A stretch of 64,000 nucleotides of DNA. It comes from Streptomyces sp. NK08204 (GTDB lineage Bacteria; Actinomycetota; Actinomycetes; Streptomycetales; Streptomycetaceae). The translations under genes and the position numbers were made by a program. The stretch covers positions 124,001-188,000 of the forward strand of contig NZ_JAINVF010000011.1 in NCBI RefSeq assembly GCF_020400585.1. The letters are read 5' to 3'. The notes beneath the pieces were generated by a model. The model had not been told where the DNA came from. It saw only the letters and a list, made by a program, of their open reading frames with translations, and searched no databases. The first letter of the stretch is position 1. Each line of letters opens with the position of its first letter. Of this stretch, positions 25,936 through 34,880 are shown in pieces.

Positions 25936-26286
25936 CCTTTCAGGCCGACGGTTTATCGCGTGGCCGGTAGCGGGCCGTGCGGACGGTCAGAATCGTGATG
26001 ACGCCTTTCCGGCAAGCCCCTATCGAGACACGTCCATCAGCCCGAGACCAACAGTGCGCAGTCCCATGGCCGGCGGTCGACACAGTGTGATCAGGACACC
26101 TCGGTCAGAGATCTCAGGAGTCAGACTCCGCCGTAGGACAGGCACCCACCTACGGCTCTCGGCCCAACCGGCCTCCAGCCACGTCAGCCCGCTCGTTCGA
26201 GCGAATTGACTCGAAGCACCGGTCGCCTACCACCGGAACTGGCACCATGCCGCCGTCGTGCGTCACTTCGAGTCGAAGGCGGACCA
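25928..26286. other. Gap between the IS110 transposase and the winged-helix gene
   Basis: The 359-base interval has a drop in GC content. GACTCGAAG near 26209 and CTTCGAGTC near 26268 form a 9-base inverted repeat about 50 bases apart, directly before the next gene. The part adjoining the transposase may hold the IS110 noncoding end. No gene is seen. Confidence 0.4.
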
Positions 26287-27693
26287 TTGGAACGGCGGGT
26301 CAATGAGCGGCAGCTGTCGGTGTTGCAGTGGGTGGGAGCCGGGTGCCCTGCAGGCGTATGGAACACAAGCTCCTACAAGACCACCTGCCAGGCACTCCAC
26401 AACCGTGGCCTGGTGACGGTCTCCCGGAACGCCGGGCAGTGGAGCGTCGCCCTGACGAGCGCCGGCCAGCACTACCTGGCGCACGGCACGTACCCTCCCC
26501 GCGGATCACGCCCGCGGAAGCCCCAGGCCGCCGCTCCACGGCCCCAGTCAGCCCGAACTCAGGAAACGTCGGCCGCCGAGCGGAAGCCAAGCCCTCCCTC
26601 ACAGCCTCGTGTGACGCTCACGGAGCAGCTGTTACAGGAGCTCGCGGAGGCCGGCGGCAGGATCGTCAAGAGCGGCAGCGGTCCCGGCTTGGAGAAGTGG
26701 CCGTCCCGCGTCGCCGCCGCACGCAGGTCCGGAAGGGTTCCGGAGACGAAGGAGCTGTACGGAAACTGGTGCCGCGACGGGTACGAGATCAAGCTCGTCG
26801 ACATCCCCGCCTGGCGCCTTGCCGTCCTCGACCCCGTCCCCGTGCCCTCGCGGCTCACTCGGCCGCACACCGTTATCCGGGCCATGCAGAACGAACGCCA
26901 GCCGCTCGGCCTGACCAAGCCCGTCCAAGGACGCGCTCTCCGACTCATCCAGGCACTGATCACCACTGCCGAGGCCGAAGGACACACCTGCTCGGCGGGG
27001 CAAACCGGCTTCGCACCCCCACCGCATCGCCGCCGCAGGGCAAATCCCCACTTCACCATCACCGCACAGGGCCAGCCAGTGGGGTTTCTCGTCCTCCAGG
27101 AACAGGATCGGGCCGAGCACGTCGCCACCGAGAAGGAACTCGCCGACGCCAAGAAGCACTCCTGGGTCAGGATCCCCCGCTTCGACTACACCCCGTCCGA
27201 ACGCCTCCGCATCATCCTCAGCGGCGGCCAGCCACACCGGGCGAGCGAATGGGCCGACGCTCCCGGCCGCCCCCTCAAAGATCAGCTCGCCGAGATCGCA
27301 CAGGAGGTCACGCTGCGCGGCGAAGCCGCCGAACGCAGACGCCAGGACGAGGCCGAAGCGGCACGCCAGAAGCGCATCCGCTGGGAAGCCGCCATGGAAG
27401 AAGCCCGCATCCGGTACGCGGAGGCGTACCGCTTCAGACACTTTGAAGCGCAGGAAGCGGCATGGCGCCACGCCACCGGACTTACGGAGTACGTGAGCGC
27501 GGTACGCACGCGAGTCGAGGCCATGCCACCGGGGCAGACCAGAACCGAAGCCGAAGCATGGATCAGCTGGGCAGCGGCCACCGTCGAGCGCCTCGACCCA
27601 TTGCACACACCGCCCCGACTGCCCGACATCCCCGAACCACGAGCCGACGACCTCAGGCCCTTCCTCGGGCACTGGAACCCCTACGGCCCCTGA
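26287..27693 (+). CDS. Unknown winged-helix and coiled-coil protein
   Basis: A 468-residue protein that I do not recognise. Residues 5-70 look like a winged helix ('NERQLSVLQWVGAGCPAGVWNTSSYKTTCQALHNRGLVTVSRNAGQWSVALTSAGQHYLAHGTYP'). A Pro/Ser-rich linker follows, then a mixed alpha/beta region (about 125-310), a long charged coiled coil ('EVTLRGEAAERRRQDEAEAARQKRIRWEAAMEEARIRYAEAYR') and a C-terminal helical part. The TTG start has AAGG seven bases upstream; the frame is open further upstream (to 26206). It contains a TTA codon at 26632, implying dependence on the bldA tRNA if this is a Streptomyces. The next gene is a restriction-modification enzyme, 462 bases away. Confidence 0.6.
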   Translation: MERRVNERQLSVLQWVGAGCPAGVWNTSSYKTTCQALHNRGLVTVSRNAGQWSVALTSAGQHYLAHGTYPPRGSRPRKPQAAAPRPQSARTQETSAAERKPSPPSQPRVTLTEQLLQELAEAGGRIVKSGSGPGLEKWPSRVAAARRSGRVPETKELYGNWCRDGYEIKLVDIPAWRLAVLDPVPVPSRLTRPHTVIRAMQNERQPLGLTKPVQGRALRLIQALITTAEAEGHTCSAGQTGFAPPPHRRRRANPHFTITAQGQPVGFLVLQEQDRAEHVATEKELADAKKHSWVRIPRFDYTPSERLRIILSGGQPHRASEWADAPGRPLKDQLAEIAQEVTLRGEAAERRRQDEAEAARQKRIRWEAAMEEARIRYAEAYRFRHFEAQEAAWRHATGLTEYVSAVRTRVEAMPPGQTRTEAEAWISWAAATVERLDPLHTPPRLPDIPEPRADDLRPFLGHWNPYGP

Positions 27694-27699
27694 GCCGCG

Positions 27700-27990
27700 A
27701 GAGCGGGCGCGCACCGACTGGGTGGCACTCAGATGATCATCCGTGATCTCAGACAGAACGGCACGGCCTCGTCGCACGCAATGTCGGATGTCGTCGACCG
27801 CGCTGAGCGCCGCTGCACGGCCCAGCTCGCGGGTGGCGACGTGGTCGATCTCCGAGAGCAGCAGCGGGGACATACCAGGAGCCGCGCAGCCATGATGGCT
27901 TCGTTTGACGCACGCACGCTGCCCCCGCGATCGCCCAGCGTGTCTGCAAGATCGCCGTACCGTCCACCGATTGCGCTCCGCACGTTGAGG
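27700..27990 (-). pseudogene. PIN-domain (VapC-like) toxin remnant
   Basis: Read on the minus strand, about 27710-27890 gives 'MSPLLLSEIDHVATRELGRAAALSAVDDIRHCV' and 'AVLSEITDDHLSATQSVRAR'. This matches the central part of PIN-domain VapC toxins (conserved Glu in 'LSEIDH', then 'LSAVDDI'). The reading frame has to change near 27885 to join the preceding part ('ASNEAIMAAR'), and the C-terminal segment with the last acidic residues is missing, cut off next to the upstream gene. No antitoxin gene was found. It is a dead toxin-antitoxin trace. Confidence 0.5.
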
Positions 27991-28155
27991 CACGCCCGGG
28001 ACGCACTCCCGGCTCACGCTCCAACCGGCCTCCGTACGCGGGGCTTTGGCGGCTTGTCACCAATCAACCTACATCCACTGGTGTTTGCTGCTTGAGATGT
28101 CATGGGCATTCTGTATGGGTCTGATCGTCGGCGTGGGTGCAACCTTGGGGGGCCG

Positions 28156-31100
28156 ATGGCAAGAGGGGACGTCTGGGCAGGAAAGGGCACGACCGGATCG
28201 GTAGCGGACCTCGTTGCCCAGTTCGGCGAGGAGGTCAGGGCCAAGCTGCAAGGTCCCGCAGGGGCGGTCAGCAGTAAGGAGGACAGCCTGACCGCGCCGG
28301 TGGAGCATCTGCTGCGCGGCATGGCCTCGCGGCAACGCCTCAAGCTCATCGTCCACGGTCAGAGTCGCATCAAGGAACTCGGGATCCGGCCCGACTTCGC
28401 CATCGCCTGCGGCGGGAGGACCATAGGGCACGTCGAGCTGAAGCAGCCGGGCTCGGGGGCCGATCCGGAGAAGTGGTCGGTGAAGAGCCACGACCGCAAG
28501 CAGTGGGAGAAGATCAAGGCACTCCACAATGTGCTGTACACCGACGGATACCAGTGGGCGGTCTACCGTTTCGGCGTACAGGTCGGCCCGACCGGGATCC
28601 TGGTCGGAGACCTTGATTCCGGTAGTCGGCAACTCGTCGTCGCGGACACCGGGTTCGAGCGTGCCCTCACGCACTTCTTCCTGCCAGCGCCCATCGTCCA
28701 CGACAGCATCAACGAACTGGTCAAGCGTATCGCGGGAATCTGCGCCCTGCTGCGTGACGAGGTCACCGAGCGTCTCACCCGCGAGGAGCACGGGCAGGCT
28801 GACGCTGCGTTCTCGATCCTGGCCGACAACTGGAAGGACCTGCTCTTTCCCGATGCTCGCCCGGAGGAGTTCGCAGACCAATACAGTCAGACGCTGACGT
28901 TTGCCATGCTGCTGGCTCGCCTTGAGCACATTGATCTGGGCAGGCTCACGCTTCCCGAGGTCGCGATCCGACTGGGCAAGCGGCATTCCTTGATGGGCAA
29001 GGCGCTGGCGGTGCTGACGGACGACGCCCTCGACGATCTGCGGGGCATCATCGACCCGCTGATCGACGTCTTATCGGCCGTCGACCCCGAGATGTTCAAG
29101 GACGAGACCGGAGACGCCTACCTCCACCTGTACGAGGGCTTTCTGGGCGCCTACGACCCGGAACTGCGACGGCGGACGGGTACTTACTACACGGCTGGCG
29201 AGGTCGTCCGTTTCATGGTCGGCTTCACCGACGAGGTGCTGCGTGACCGGCTCGGCCAGGAGGACGGCTACGGAAGCGAGGACGTCACCGTCGTCGATCC
29301 GGCCATGGGCACCGGGACCTTCCTCATCAACATCATCGACCACGTCGCCAAGTCCCTGTCACTGAAGTACGGCAGCACGCTCAAGTCCGGGCTTCTCCGG
29401 GAGCTGTCGGGCCGACTGGTCGGGCTGGAGAAACAGACCGGGCCGTACGCCGTCGCCGAACTCCGTGTGCACCACGCCTTCCGGTCCCACGACGCCGACA
29501 TCACGCGCCGCCCGCCGAGGCTTCTGGTGGCCGACACACTCGACGATCCCGCCGTCGAGCACCACCTGGGCTTCATGTACGAGGCGATCGCCCGCCACCG
29601 CCGAATGGCGAACAAGATCAAGGCGGACGAGAAGGTCATGGTGGTCATCGGCAATCCGCCCTACCTGCGGGGTGCGAGACAGTCGGGCGTCGGGCGCTGG
29701 GTCACCGAGGGCAACCCGAACGGCCAGGGCCCGATCCTCGCCCGCTTCCACCCAGAGGACAACGGACGCGTCGGATACGCCCTCGACAACCTCTACGTCT
29801 ACTTCTGGGCGTGGTCCACCTGGAAGGTATTCGACCAGTTGACTGCCTCGGAAGCGCCGAAGGCCCCGAGCGGGATCGTCGCCCTCATCACCAACTCCGG
29901 GTACCTGGACAGCGAGGGATCGGCCGGCATGCGCCACTACCTGCGTGAGGCCGCCGACGAGGGCTGGGTCATCGGTCTCTCACCCGAGGGCGCCTACTCC
30001 GACACGCGCACCCGTGTCTTCCAGGATGTTAAGCGGGAGATCTGCATCGCCGTCTTCGTCCGCCATGGCGCCCCGGACGCGGGTACACCGGCGCGGGTCT
30101 GGCGACTTGACGTCCCCGCGGGCACACGCGAGGAGAAATTCAACTGGCTGGAAGGGCTTGGCCTCGACGGTCATCGCGACGGGACCTCCTGGCAACTATG
30201 CCCCACACAGTGGACCGCGCCTTTTCAGGTCCTGTCCGACTCCGAGTGGTCGGCAATGCCACCGGTGGACGCCCTGCTGCCCTGGACGAGCTCCGGCAAC
30301 AAGAACAACCGCAGCTGGCCCGTCTCACCCAGCCGGGACGTCCTGGAGAGCCGGTGGCGCAGGCTCGTCCAAGCCCCAGCGGAGGATAAGGCCGCACTGC
30401 TGAAAACCACCAGAGACCGCCGTCCGGATAAGCCGGAACCGCCACTGCCCGGGCAGCAGGAAAGGGAAAGCCTTGCCGCGGAGAAGGAGACGTTGCCGGT
30501 CACTGTTCCCTACGGCCGGATGACCTTCGACAGGCAGTACATCATCGCGGACAGGCGAGTGATCGACTTTCCGCGACCGGCCTTGTGGTTCGCCCACAAC
30601 GACCAGCGTCAGATCTACCTGTCCGAACTCCACACGGAGTCAGGCCGTCCGGGGCCGGCGGTGAGTTTCACTGCCCTGCTGCCCGACATGCACCACTTCA
30701 AAGGCACCGAAGGCGGCCGCGTCGCCCCTCTCTACCGCCACCCTCACCAGGCTGAACCAAACGTCACCCCTGGCCTGCTGCGTCTTCTCACCAAGACGTA
30801 CGGCGTGACGGTCACCGCCGAGGACCTCTTCGCGTACATCGCGGGAACAGCCGGCCACAGCGGCTACACCCGCCGCTTCGCCGCGAACCTCTCCGAGCGC
30901 GGTGTCCGTATCCCTATAACACGCGACCCGGCTTTATGGGCGGAGCTCGTGGAAGTGGGCAGGCGCACGGTGTGGATCCACACGTACGGCCAGCGCTTCG
31001 CCTCCCACCACGACAGTTCACCTGGCTCGTCCCCGAGGCTTCCCCCGGAGGAACAACCGGAATGCGTCGTCGTGATCGGAGAGGACGACGGGTTACCTGC

Positions 31101-31533
31101 GGACATCTCTTACGACGCGTCCACGCGAACCCTCACGGTGGGCACGGGCTGCATACGTCCGGTGGCGCCGGAAGTCTGGGACTATCGGATCGGCGGGGTG
31201 CAGGTGATCCGCAAGTGGTTCAGCTTCCGCAAGCGCAAGCCAGACGTGGAACGACAGACCCCGTTGAACGACATCCTGCCCCCGACCTGGCCTGCCCGGT
31301 GGACCGTTGACCTGCTTGACCTCATCAACGCGCTCGGGCTCCTCGTAGCCCTCGAACCCCAACAGGCCCGGCTGCTGGACGCAGTGACCGGCGGCCCGCT
31401 CATCAGCACCGACGACCTACGGGGCGAGGGCATCCTGCCCGTACCTGCCTACGCAACCAAAGAACCGAAACCGCCGCGCAAGTCTCGACGCGCCCCCGGC
31501 CCCGGTCAGGAGAGCCTCGACTTCTCGGACTGA
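28156..31533 (+). CDS. Type IIG-like restriction-modification enzyme (single-chain, type ISP specificity region)
   Basis: A 1125-residue protein. Residues 70-95 hold a PD-(D/E)xK nuclease pattern ('RPDFAIACGGRTIGHVELK'). The N6-adenine methyltransferase part has motif X-like 'RRRTGTYYTAGEVVRFMV', motif I 'VVDPAMGTGTFLINII' (about 380) and motif IV 'VVIGNPPY' (about 499). The last 450 residues ('GRVAPLYRHPHQAEPNVTPGLLRLLTKTYG', 'YDYRIGGVQVIRKWFSFRKRKP') match the LlaBIII-type C-terminal specificity region, but no helicase domain is present, unlike type ISP enzymes. It should methylate and cut DNA at one recognition sequence. Three TTA codons lie in frame (29071, 30934, 31093). ATG 28156 follows a G-rich ribosome site; an alternative start is at 28102. 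Confidence 0.85.
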   Translation: MARGDVWAGKGTTGSVADLVAQFGEEVRAKLQGPAGAVSSKEDSLTAPVEHLLRGMASRQRLKLIVHGQSRIKELGIRPDFAIACGGRTIGHVELKQPGSGADPEKWSVKSHDRKQWEKIKALHNVLYTDGYQWAVYRFGVQVGPTGILVGDLDSGSRQLVVADTGFERALTHFFLPAPIVHDSINELVKRIAGICALLRDEVTERLTREEHGQADAAFSILADNWKDLLFPDARPEEFADQYSQTLTFAMLLARLEHIDLGRLTLPEVAIRLGKRHSLMGKALAVLTDDALDDLRGIIDPLIDVLSAVDPEMFKDETGDAYLHLYEGFLGAYDPELRRRTGTYYTAGEVVRFMVGFTDEVLRDRLGQEDGYGSEDVTVVDPAMGTGTFLINIIDHVAKSLSLKYGSTLKSGLLRELSGRLVGLEKQTGPYAVAELRVHHAFRSHDADITRRPPRLLVADTLDDPAVEHHLGFMYEAIARHRRMANKIKADEKVMVVIGNPPYLRGARQSGVGRWVTEGNPNGQGPILARFHPEDNGRVGYALDNLYVYFWAWSTWKVFDQLTASEAPKAPSGIVALITNSGYLDSEGSAGMRHYLREAADEGWVIGLSPEGAYSDTRTRVFQDVKREICIAVFVRHGAPDAGTPARVWRLDVPAGTREEKFNWLEGLGLDGHRDGTSWQLCPTQWTAPFQVLSDSEWSAMPPVDALLPWTSSGNKNNRSWPVSPSRDVLESRWRRLVQAPAEDKAALLKTTRDRRPDKPEPPLPGQQERESLAAEKETLPVTVPYGRMTFDRQYIIADRRVIDFPRPALWFAHNDQRQIYLSELHTESGRPGPAVSFTALLPDMHHFKGTEGGRVAPLYRHPHQAEPNVTPGLLRLLTKTYGVTVTAEDLFAYIAGTAGHSGYTRRFAANLSERGVRIPITRDPALWAELVEVGRRTVWIHTYGQRFASHHDSSPGSSPRLPPEEQPECVVVIGEDDGLPADISYDASTRTLTVGTGCIRPVAPEVWDYRIGGVQVIRKWFSFRKRKPDVERQTPLNDILPPTWPARWTVDLLDLINALGLLVALEPQQARLLDAVTGGPLISTDDLRGEGILPVPAYATKEPKPPRKSRRAPGPGQESLDFSD

Positions 31534-31589
31534 CACCCGTCCGGCCTGAGTGCCTGACGCCCGCAACATCAACGGAATATCTGCACGAC

Positions 31590-31621
31590 GACGCCCCGCC
31601 GCAGCAAGCCAGCGGGGCGTC
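31590..31621 (+). terminator. Terminator after the restriction-modification gene
   Basis: GACGCCCCGC at 31590-31599 pairs perfectly with GCGGGGCGTC at 31612-31621 around a 12-base loop, followed by ATTGTA. It lies 57 bases past the stop codon. Confidence 0.75.
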
Positions 31622-31639
31622 ATTGTATCAGGTCCCCGT

Positions 31640-31690
31640 CTACGCAGGACCCCCGCCAGAGCGATCCGACGGGAATCCTCACCTGTCACG
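31640..31690. repeat. Repeat unit preceding the IS110 remnant (copy 1)
   Basis: This stretch is similar to 34875-34922: both have CGCAGGACCCCCGCC, then a matching spacer, ACGGG, and TGTCAC just before an IS110 3' end. The second copy keeps a perfect hairpin, the first has lost it. The repeat therefore belongs to an older form of the IS end or to its target. Confidence 0.5.
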
Positions 31691-31930
31691 ACTGCCCCTA
31701 TGACGGGGGTTACGGCTGTGTGGGCCTGCTCAGGTGGAAGACCTCGCGGGCAGCAGGTCACGGCAACCGGCCGCAGTAGCCGGGAACACCTCAGTGCCGA
31801 TCACCGCCCCCACCAGAGAGAGCACAGCAGCCACATGAGCGTCCCGATGCGTGTCCACTCCAAGGACCACCTCCCCCGTCGGCCGGCGCCGACGAGCACG
31901 CGGGGCAGGGGACGTACCGGTCATGCTCGT
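31684..31930 (-). pseudogene. IS110 transposase remnant with internal deletion
   Basis: The right part encodes an IS110 N-terminus ('EVVLGVDTHRDAHVAAVLSLVGAVIGTEVFPATAAG') closely related to the intact copy at 24.8 kb. The left part (31684-31753) matches the 3' end of the same gene, including 'AREVFHLSRP'. About 870 bases between them are missing, which removes most of the catalytic and the whole Transposase_20 region. Confidence 0.85.
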
Positions 31931-31956
31931 CGCCATCAGATGCAGTTGCAATAGGC

Positions 31957-32004
31957 GACTCAATTGGCGCACGGGGATCCTTAGCGCAGGCTCGCCAATT
32001 AGTC
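31957..32004. repeat. Inverted repeat in AT-rich DNA before the two-gene unit
   Basis: AATTGGCG at 31962-31969 and CGCCAATT at 31993-32000 form a perfect 8-base inverted repeat, extended by GACT/AGTC on the outside with one extra base. The loop is 23 bases. It lies in a stretch with unusually low GC between the IS110 remnant and the next genes and could be a protein-binding site or part of a mobile-element end. Confidence 0.45.
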
Positions 32005-32290
32005 AATCCAGATAATTAGTTCGAAACCCATCATGCGCGAGTTCGACACCTCCGCACGGGGACGCCGACCGGTAACTTGTTTTTGCTAACCACCCCATTA
32101 GAGCGTGAGCTCGCCGCCTCTCAATGGGAACAAAAGTACGCCTCTTCACTCGAAGCGGGTATCTACCGGATAAGCATGCCGCTCCTCAGCTTCCTGATGC
32201 CAGCATGCTTCCTGTTCCTAACGTGCCGATGCGGGACGTCTGTTGGCCGATGGGTCGACGTACGGCCGCGACTCCCGAAGGGCCTCAGCC

Positions 32291-32530
32291 ATGCCTTCAT
32301 CCCCGGAATCCGACCGTCCTTTCGACGAATCCGCCGAGGAGACTCGACGCAAGGAGCGGGAGCTGGCCGAAGCTGAGGTCAAGTTGGCGCGCCGACAGCG
32401 GATTGTGAACCGGCTGCGGATCCTGCAAATGATCTTCTCGCTGGTCGAACTCGCGACAGGCAACCCGGCTTACCGGTGGGCGGCCAGATGCGCCCAGTGG
32501 GCCATGGAACGTTTCCGGGACTCCGAGTGA
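32291..32530 (+). CDS. Small charged helical protein, first gene of an unknown two-gene unit
   Basis: A 79-residue protein. Residues 8-40 form a strongly charged coiled coil ('EETRRKERELAEAEVKLARRQRIVNRLR'), followed by an amphipathic or membrane-touching helix ('ILQMIFSLVELATGNPAYRWAARCAQWAMERF'). ATG 32291 is preceded by GAAGGG at 32278-32283; the frame extends to 32243 without a better start. The following gene starts 13 bases later with its own ribosome site (GAGGTAGAGC), so the two form an operon. No family is recognised. Confidence 0.6.
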   Translation: MPSSPESDRPFDESAEETRRKERELAEAEVKLARRQRIVNRLRILQMIFSLVELATGNPAYRWAARCAQWAMERFRDSE

Positions 32531-32543
32531 TGTGAGGTAGAGC

Positions 32544-34784
32544 ATGAGCGAAGGCAATGTCGACGGCCCATTTCCGATGCCGGTTTCCCGGGAGGATCAA
32601 GAAGCATGGATCAACGCCGTGCTAGCGACCGAGGGAGTGAATCTGCCCCGTGGCGCACTGGAGAACATCGCCCCCTTCATCGTTGATCCCAAAGACATGC
32701 TGAGTGAGCCCGACGCCCATGGTGTGCGCACGCTCAGGGCGAGCGCGGTCCGGCGCATCCACACAGACGCCGGTGACCTCGTCATCGCCGTCGCCCGGAT
32801 GCACGGCGTCGGCGGTGTGCAGTGGGGACACAACGAACGGATCAGCTCGATCTGGCGCTCCGTCGCGGATCCGACGGTCGGCCGGGAAACCGAAAGGACC
32901 TTGGCCTCGGTCCGGCCTTGGATGGGCGTCGACGACGATGGACGCACCAAGTGTTTCGCCGCACTGGAAAGCGTCGTGGCCAACCGGCGCACGTTGATCA
33001 CGAACATTGAGGACGCGGCGGACGAATTGAAGAAGCGAGACCGGGTCCGCCCTTATGACCTTGAGGAGGACCTCGTCCTCAACGGGCAACAGGAACCTGG
33101 GATGTACGTTCCTCAGCAGGTGAGGATCGAGGAGAACCCGGAGAGGGGATCTGACGGCAGCCCTCTTTATCCGTCCGCCTATTGGGGATGGATGGCAGTC
33201 CGAGGCAATAATCGTACACAGAAGCGACAATCGATTTTTCGTTTGACATCCAGCGAAGTGCTAGCCGGCGTCCCAGTAAAGAAACTGCAGCGGGAGGGGG
33301 ACGAGGTCATCTGCGACCCCCGTGACTGGCTCCCTGAATTCTCCGCCATGCTCAACAGGGAGTTCGCGGAGACGGGCGACGGCGAACTGGATCCGACAAG
33401 CGGTTCACGGGCGCAACGCGCCGCAGCCGTCGCCGTAGTGGACTCGCATCTGGTGATCGGCACCCCCACTCCGCAGCGGCTCTACCGCATCGTGCAGATG
33501 AACAACCGGCGCGATCACGTACACCCGCCGCTGGAGTTCGACGCCCTCGACCGCTCGCGCGCGCTAGGGCGGAGCGTTCTCGGGATGTATGTAGCGCAAC
33601 AGGTTATGGATGAGAAAACGGCAGAGGTCCTTTCCGGGCTGGCACCGATCCGTGAACTCCCGGGCGCGTCGGCGGACATGACGGTCTCCGAGTTGCGAGA
33701 CCTGCGCTCCATGAGGTTGCTGCAGGAACTGTTTCCGGTGGATCCGCGCAAGCGTCATCTACTGCGGCGCGTGCTCAGCGAGAACCCACCATCCCAGCTC
33801 AAGTCCGGGGAAATCAACCAACGGGCGCGCACATGGTCCGCGCTTACCTCCGAAAGCTACCCGGCACCATGGAACCCACGCGTGGGCGAGGTCTTCTCAA
33901 CCCGGGCCCGGGAGGGAATCGTCCTCTCTGGGCGCAGGCTGCCTGATCTGCTCGCCACCGCGGACACCGATGACGACGCCTTCGATGAACTGGTGTCCTA
34001 TCGGGCGGCGCACTGGCTGGCCTTCTTCGGCATCATCGAGGCCGACCGAGGTTCACTCGATGGCCAGGAGGCGATCGGCGACGCAGGGGAACGGATTCGC
34101 CGATCTCGCAGGACCGTCATGAACTGCCTGCAGGCCCTGAGGTATGAGAAGAGCCGGATGATGGCAGTCGGCGTACTGAAGTCGCTGGCCGCAGCCATGG
34201 ACGACGGAGACCGGCCTCCCTGGCGCGTCAGCAGCTCCGGCAAGGAGATGGTGGGGCGGGAGATGACACCGCTCTGGTTCGACAGCGAATTCCCCAAGAA
34301 CACCGGTACCCGGCCCCGCAAGACCGCAAATTCTGCACCGCCATTGATCACGACGGTGACGGTGCCCGGCCCCCTCTCTTCGCCTGAACTGCCCGGGCTC
34401 TCGCTCATGACACCAACGTCCTCACCCGTGACATCAGCCCCTGTACAACCCGCGCCGCAGCCAGCCCCTGCAGTCTCAGCCCAGTCCGAAGCGCCCGCTA
34501 CCGATGAAACCGACGGAGCTGATAGCTCCGCACCCTCCCCCGAGGAATCCCTCAACCTTGAGACTCTAGTGACCCGTGTCGAAGAACGGATCCGTGGCCT
34601 GCACGCGGCCTCCGCCGAAATCGGCGAACTTCTCGGCCACCTCGCGGATCAGAGCCGGGCGGCGTCTGTCACCCAGCCCATCGGCCGGCAGCAAGCCGAT
34701 AGGGCTGTGCGCCTCCTGAACCAGACGCTATCCAAGCTGCGCAGACTGCCGGAACTCATGGAGGAGATGACGGAACCCGTCTGA
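32544..34784 (+). CDS. Large protein of unknown function, second gene of the two-gene unit
   Basis: A 746-residue protein that I cannot place. Residues 1-200 include a helical N-terminus and 'VIAVARMHGVGGVQWGHNERISSIWRSVADPTVGRET'. Residues 200-260 ('YPSAYWGWMAVRGNNRTQKRQSIFRL') have a Gly-Asn-Asn-Arg stretch that faintly recalls the GxxR motif of ParB-type nuclease folds; this is only suggestive. A mostly helical region follows (about 260-590). Residues about 600-660 are Pro/Ser/Ala linker, and the last 70 are coiled coil ('LVTRVEERIRGLHAASAEIGELLGHLADQSRAA'). GC content is lower than the chromosome flanks. No TTA codon was seen. Confidence 0.6.
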   Translation: MSEGNVDGPFPMPVSREDQEAWINAVLATEGVNLPRGALENIAPFIVDPKDMLSEPDAHGVRTLRASAVRRIHTDAGDLVIAVARMHGVGGVQWGHNERISSIWRSVADPTVGRETERTLASVRPWMGVDDDGRTKCFAALESVVANRRTLITNIEDAADELKKRDRVRPYDLEEDLVLNGQQEPGMYVPQQVRIEENPERGSDGSPLYPSAYWGWMAVRGNNRTQKRQSIFRLTSSEVLAGVPVKKLQREGDEVICDPRDWLPEFSAMLNREFAETGDGELDPTSGSRAQRAAAVAVVDSHLVIGTPTPQRLYRIVQMNNRRDHVHPPLEFDALDRSRALGRSVLGMYVAQQVMDEKTAEVLSGLAPIRELPGASADMTVSELRDLRSMRLLQELFPVDPRKRHLLRRVLSENPPSQLKSGEINQRARTWSALTSESYPAPWNPRVGEVFSTRAREGIVLSGRRLPDLLATADTDDDAFDELVSYRAAHWLAFFGIIEADRGSLDGQEAIGDAGERIRRSRRTVMNCLQALRYEKSRMMAVGVLKSLAAAMDDGDRPPWRVSSSGKEMVGREMTPLWFDSEFPKNTGTRPRKTANSAPPLITTVTVPGPLSSPELPGLSLMTPTSSPVTSAPVQPAPQPAPAVSAQSEAPATDETDGADSSAPSPEESLNLETLVTRVEERIRGLHAASAEIGELLGHLADQSRAASVTQPIGRQQADRAVRLLNQTLSKLRRLPELMEEMTEPV

Positions 34785-34880
34785 CGCAGTTCTTCCGACA
34801 GGGCCGACGCACTGGATGCCCATCGCCTGCCAGCTGGCCGCGGACCAGAGCCGCGCTTCCTGCTGGCGGCGTCTGCGCAG

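Noticed and set aside
32544..34784. Calling the large unknown protein a ParB homologue
   Set aside because: Only one short Gly-Asn-Asn-Arg stretch resembles the family. No ParB boxes or partner ATPase are present.
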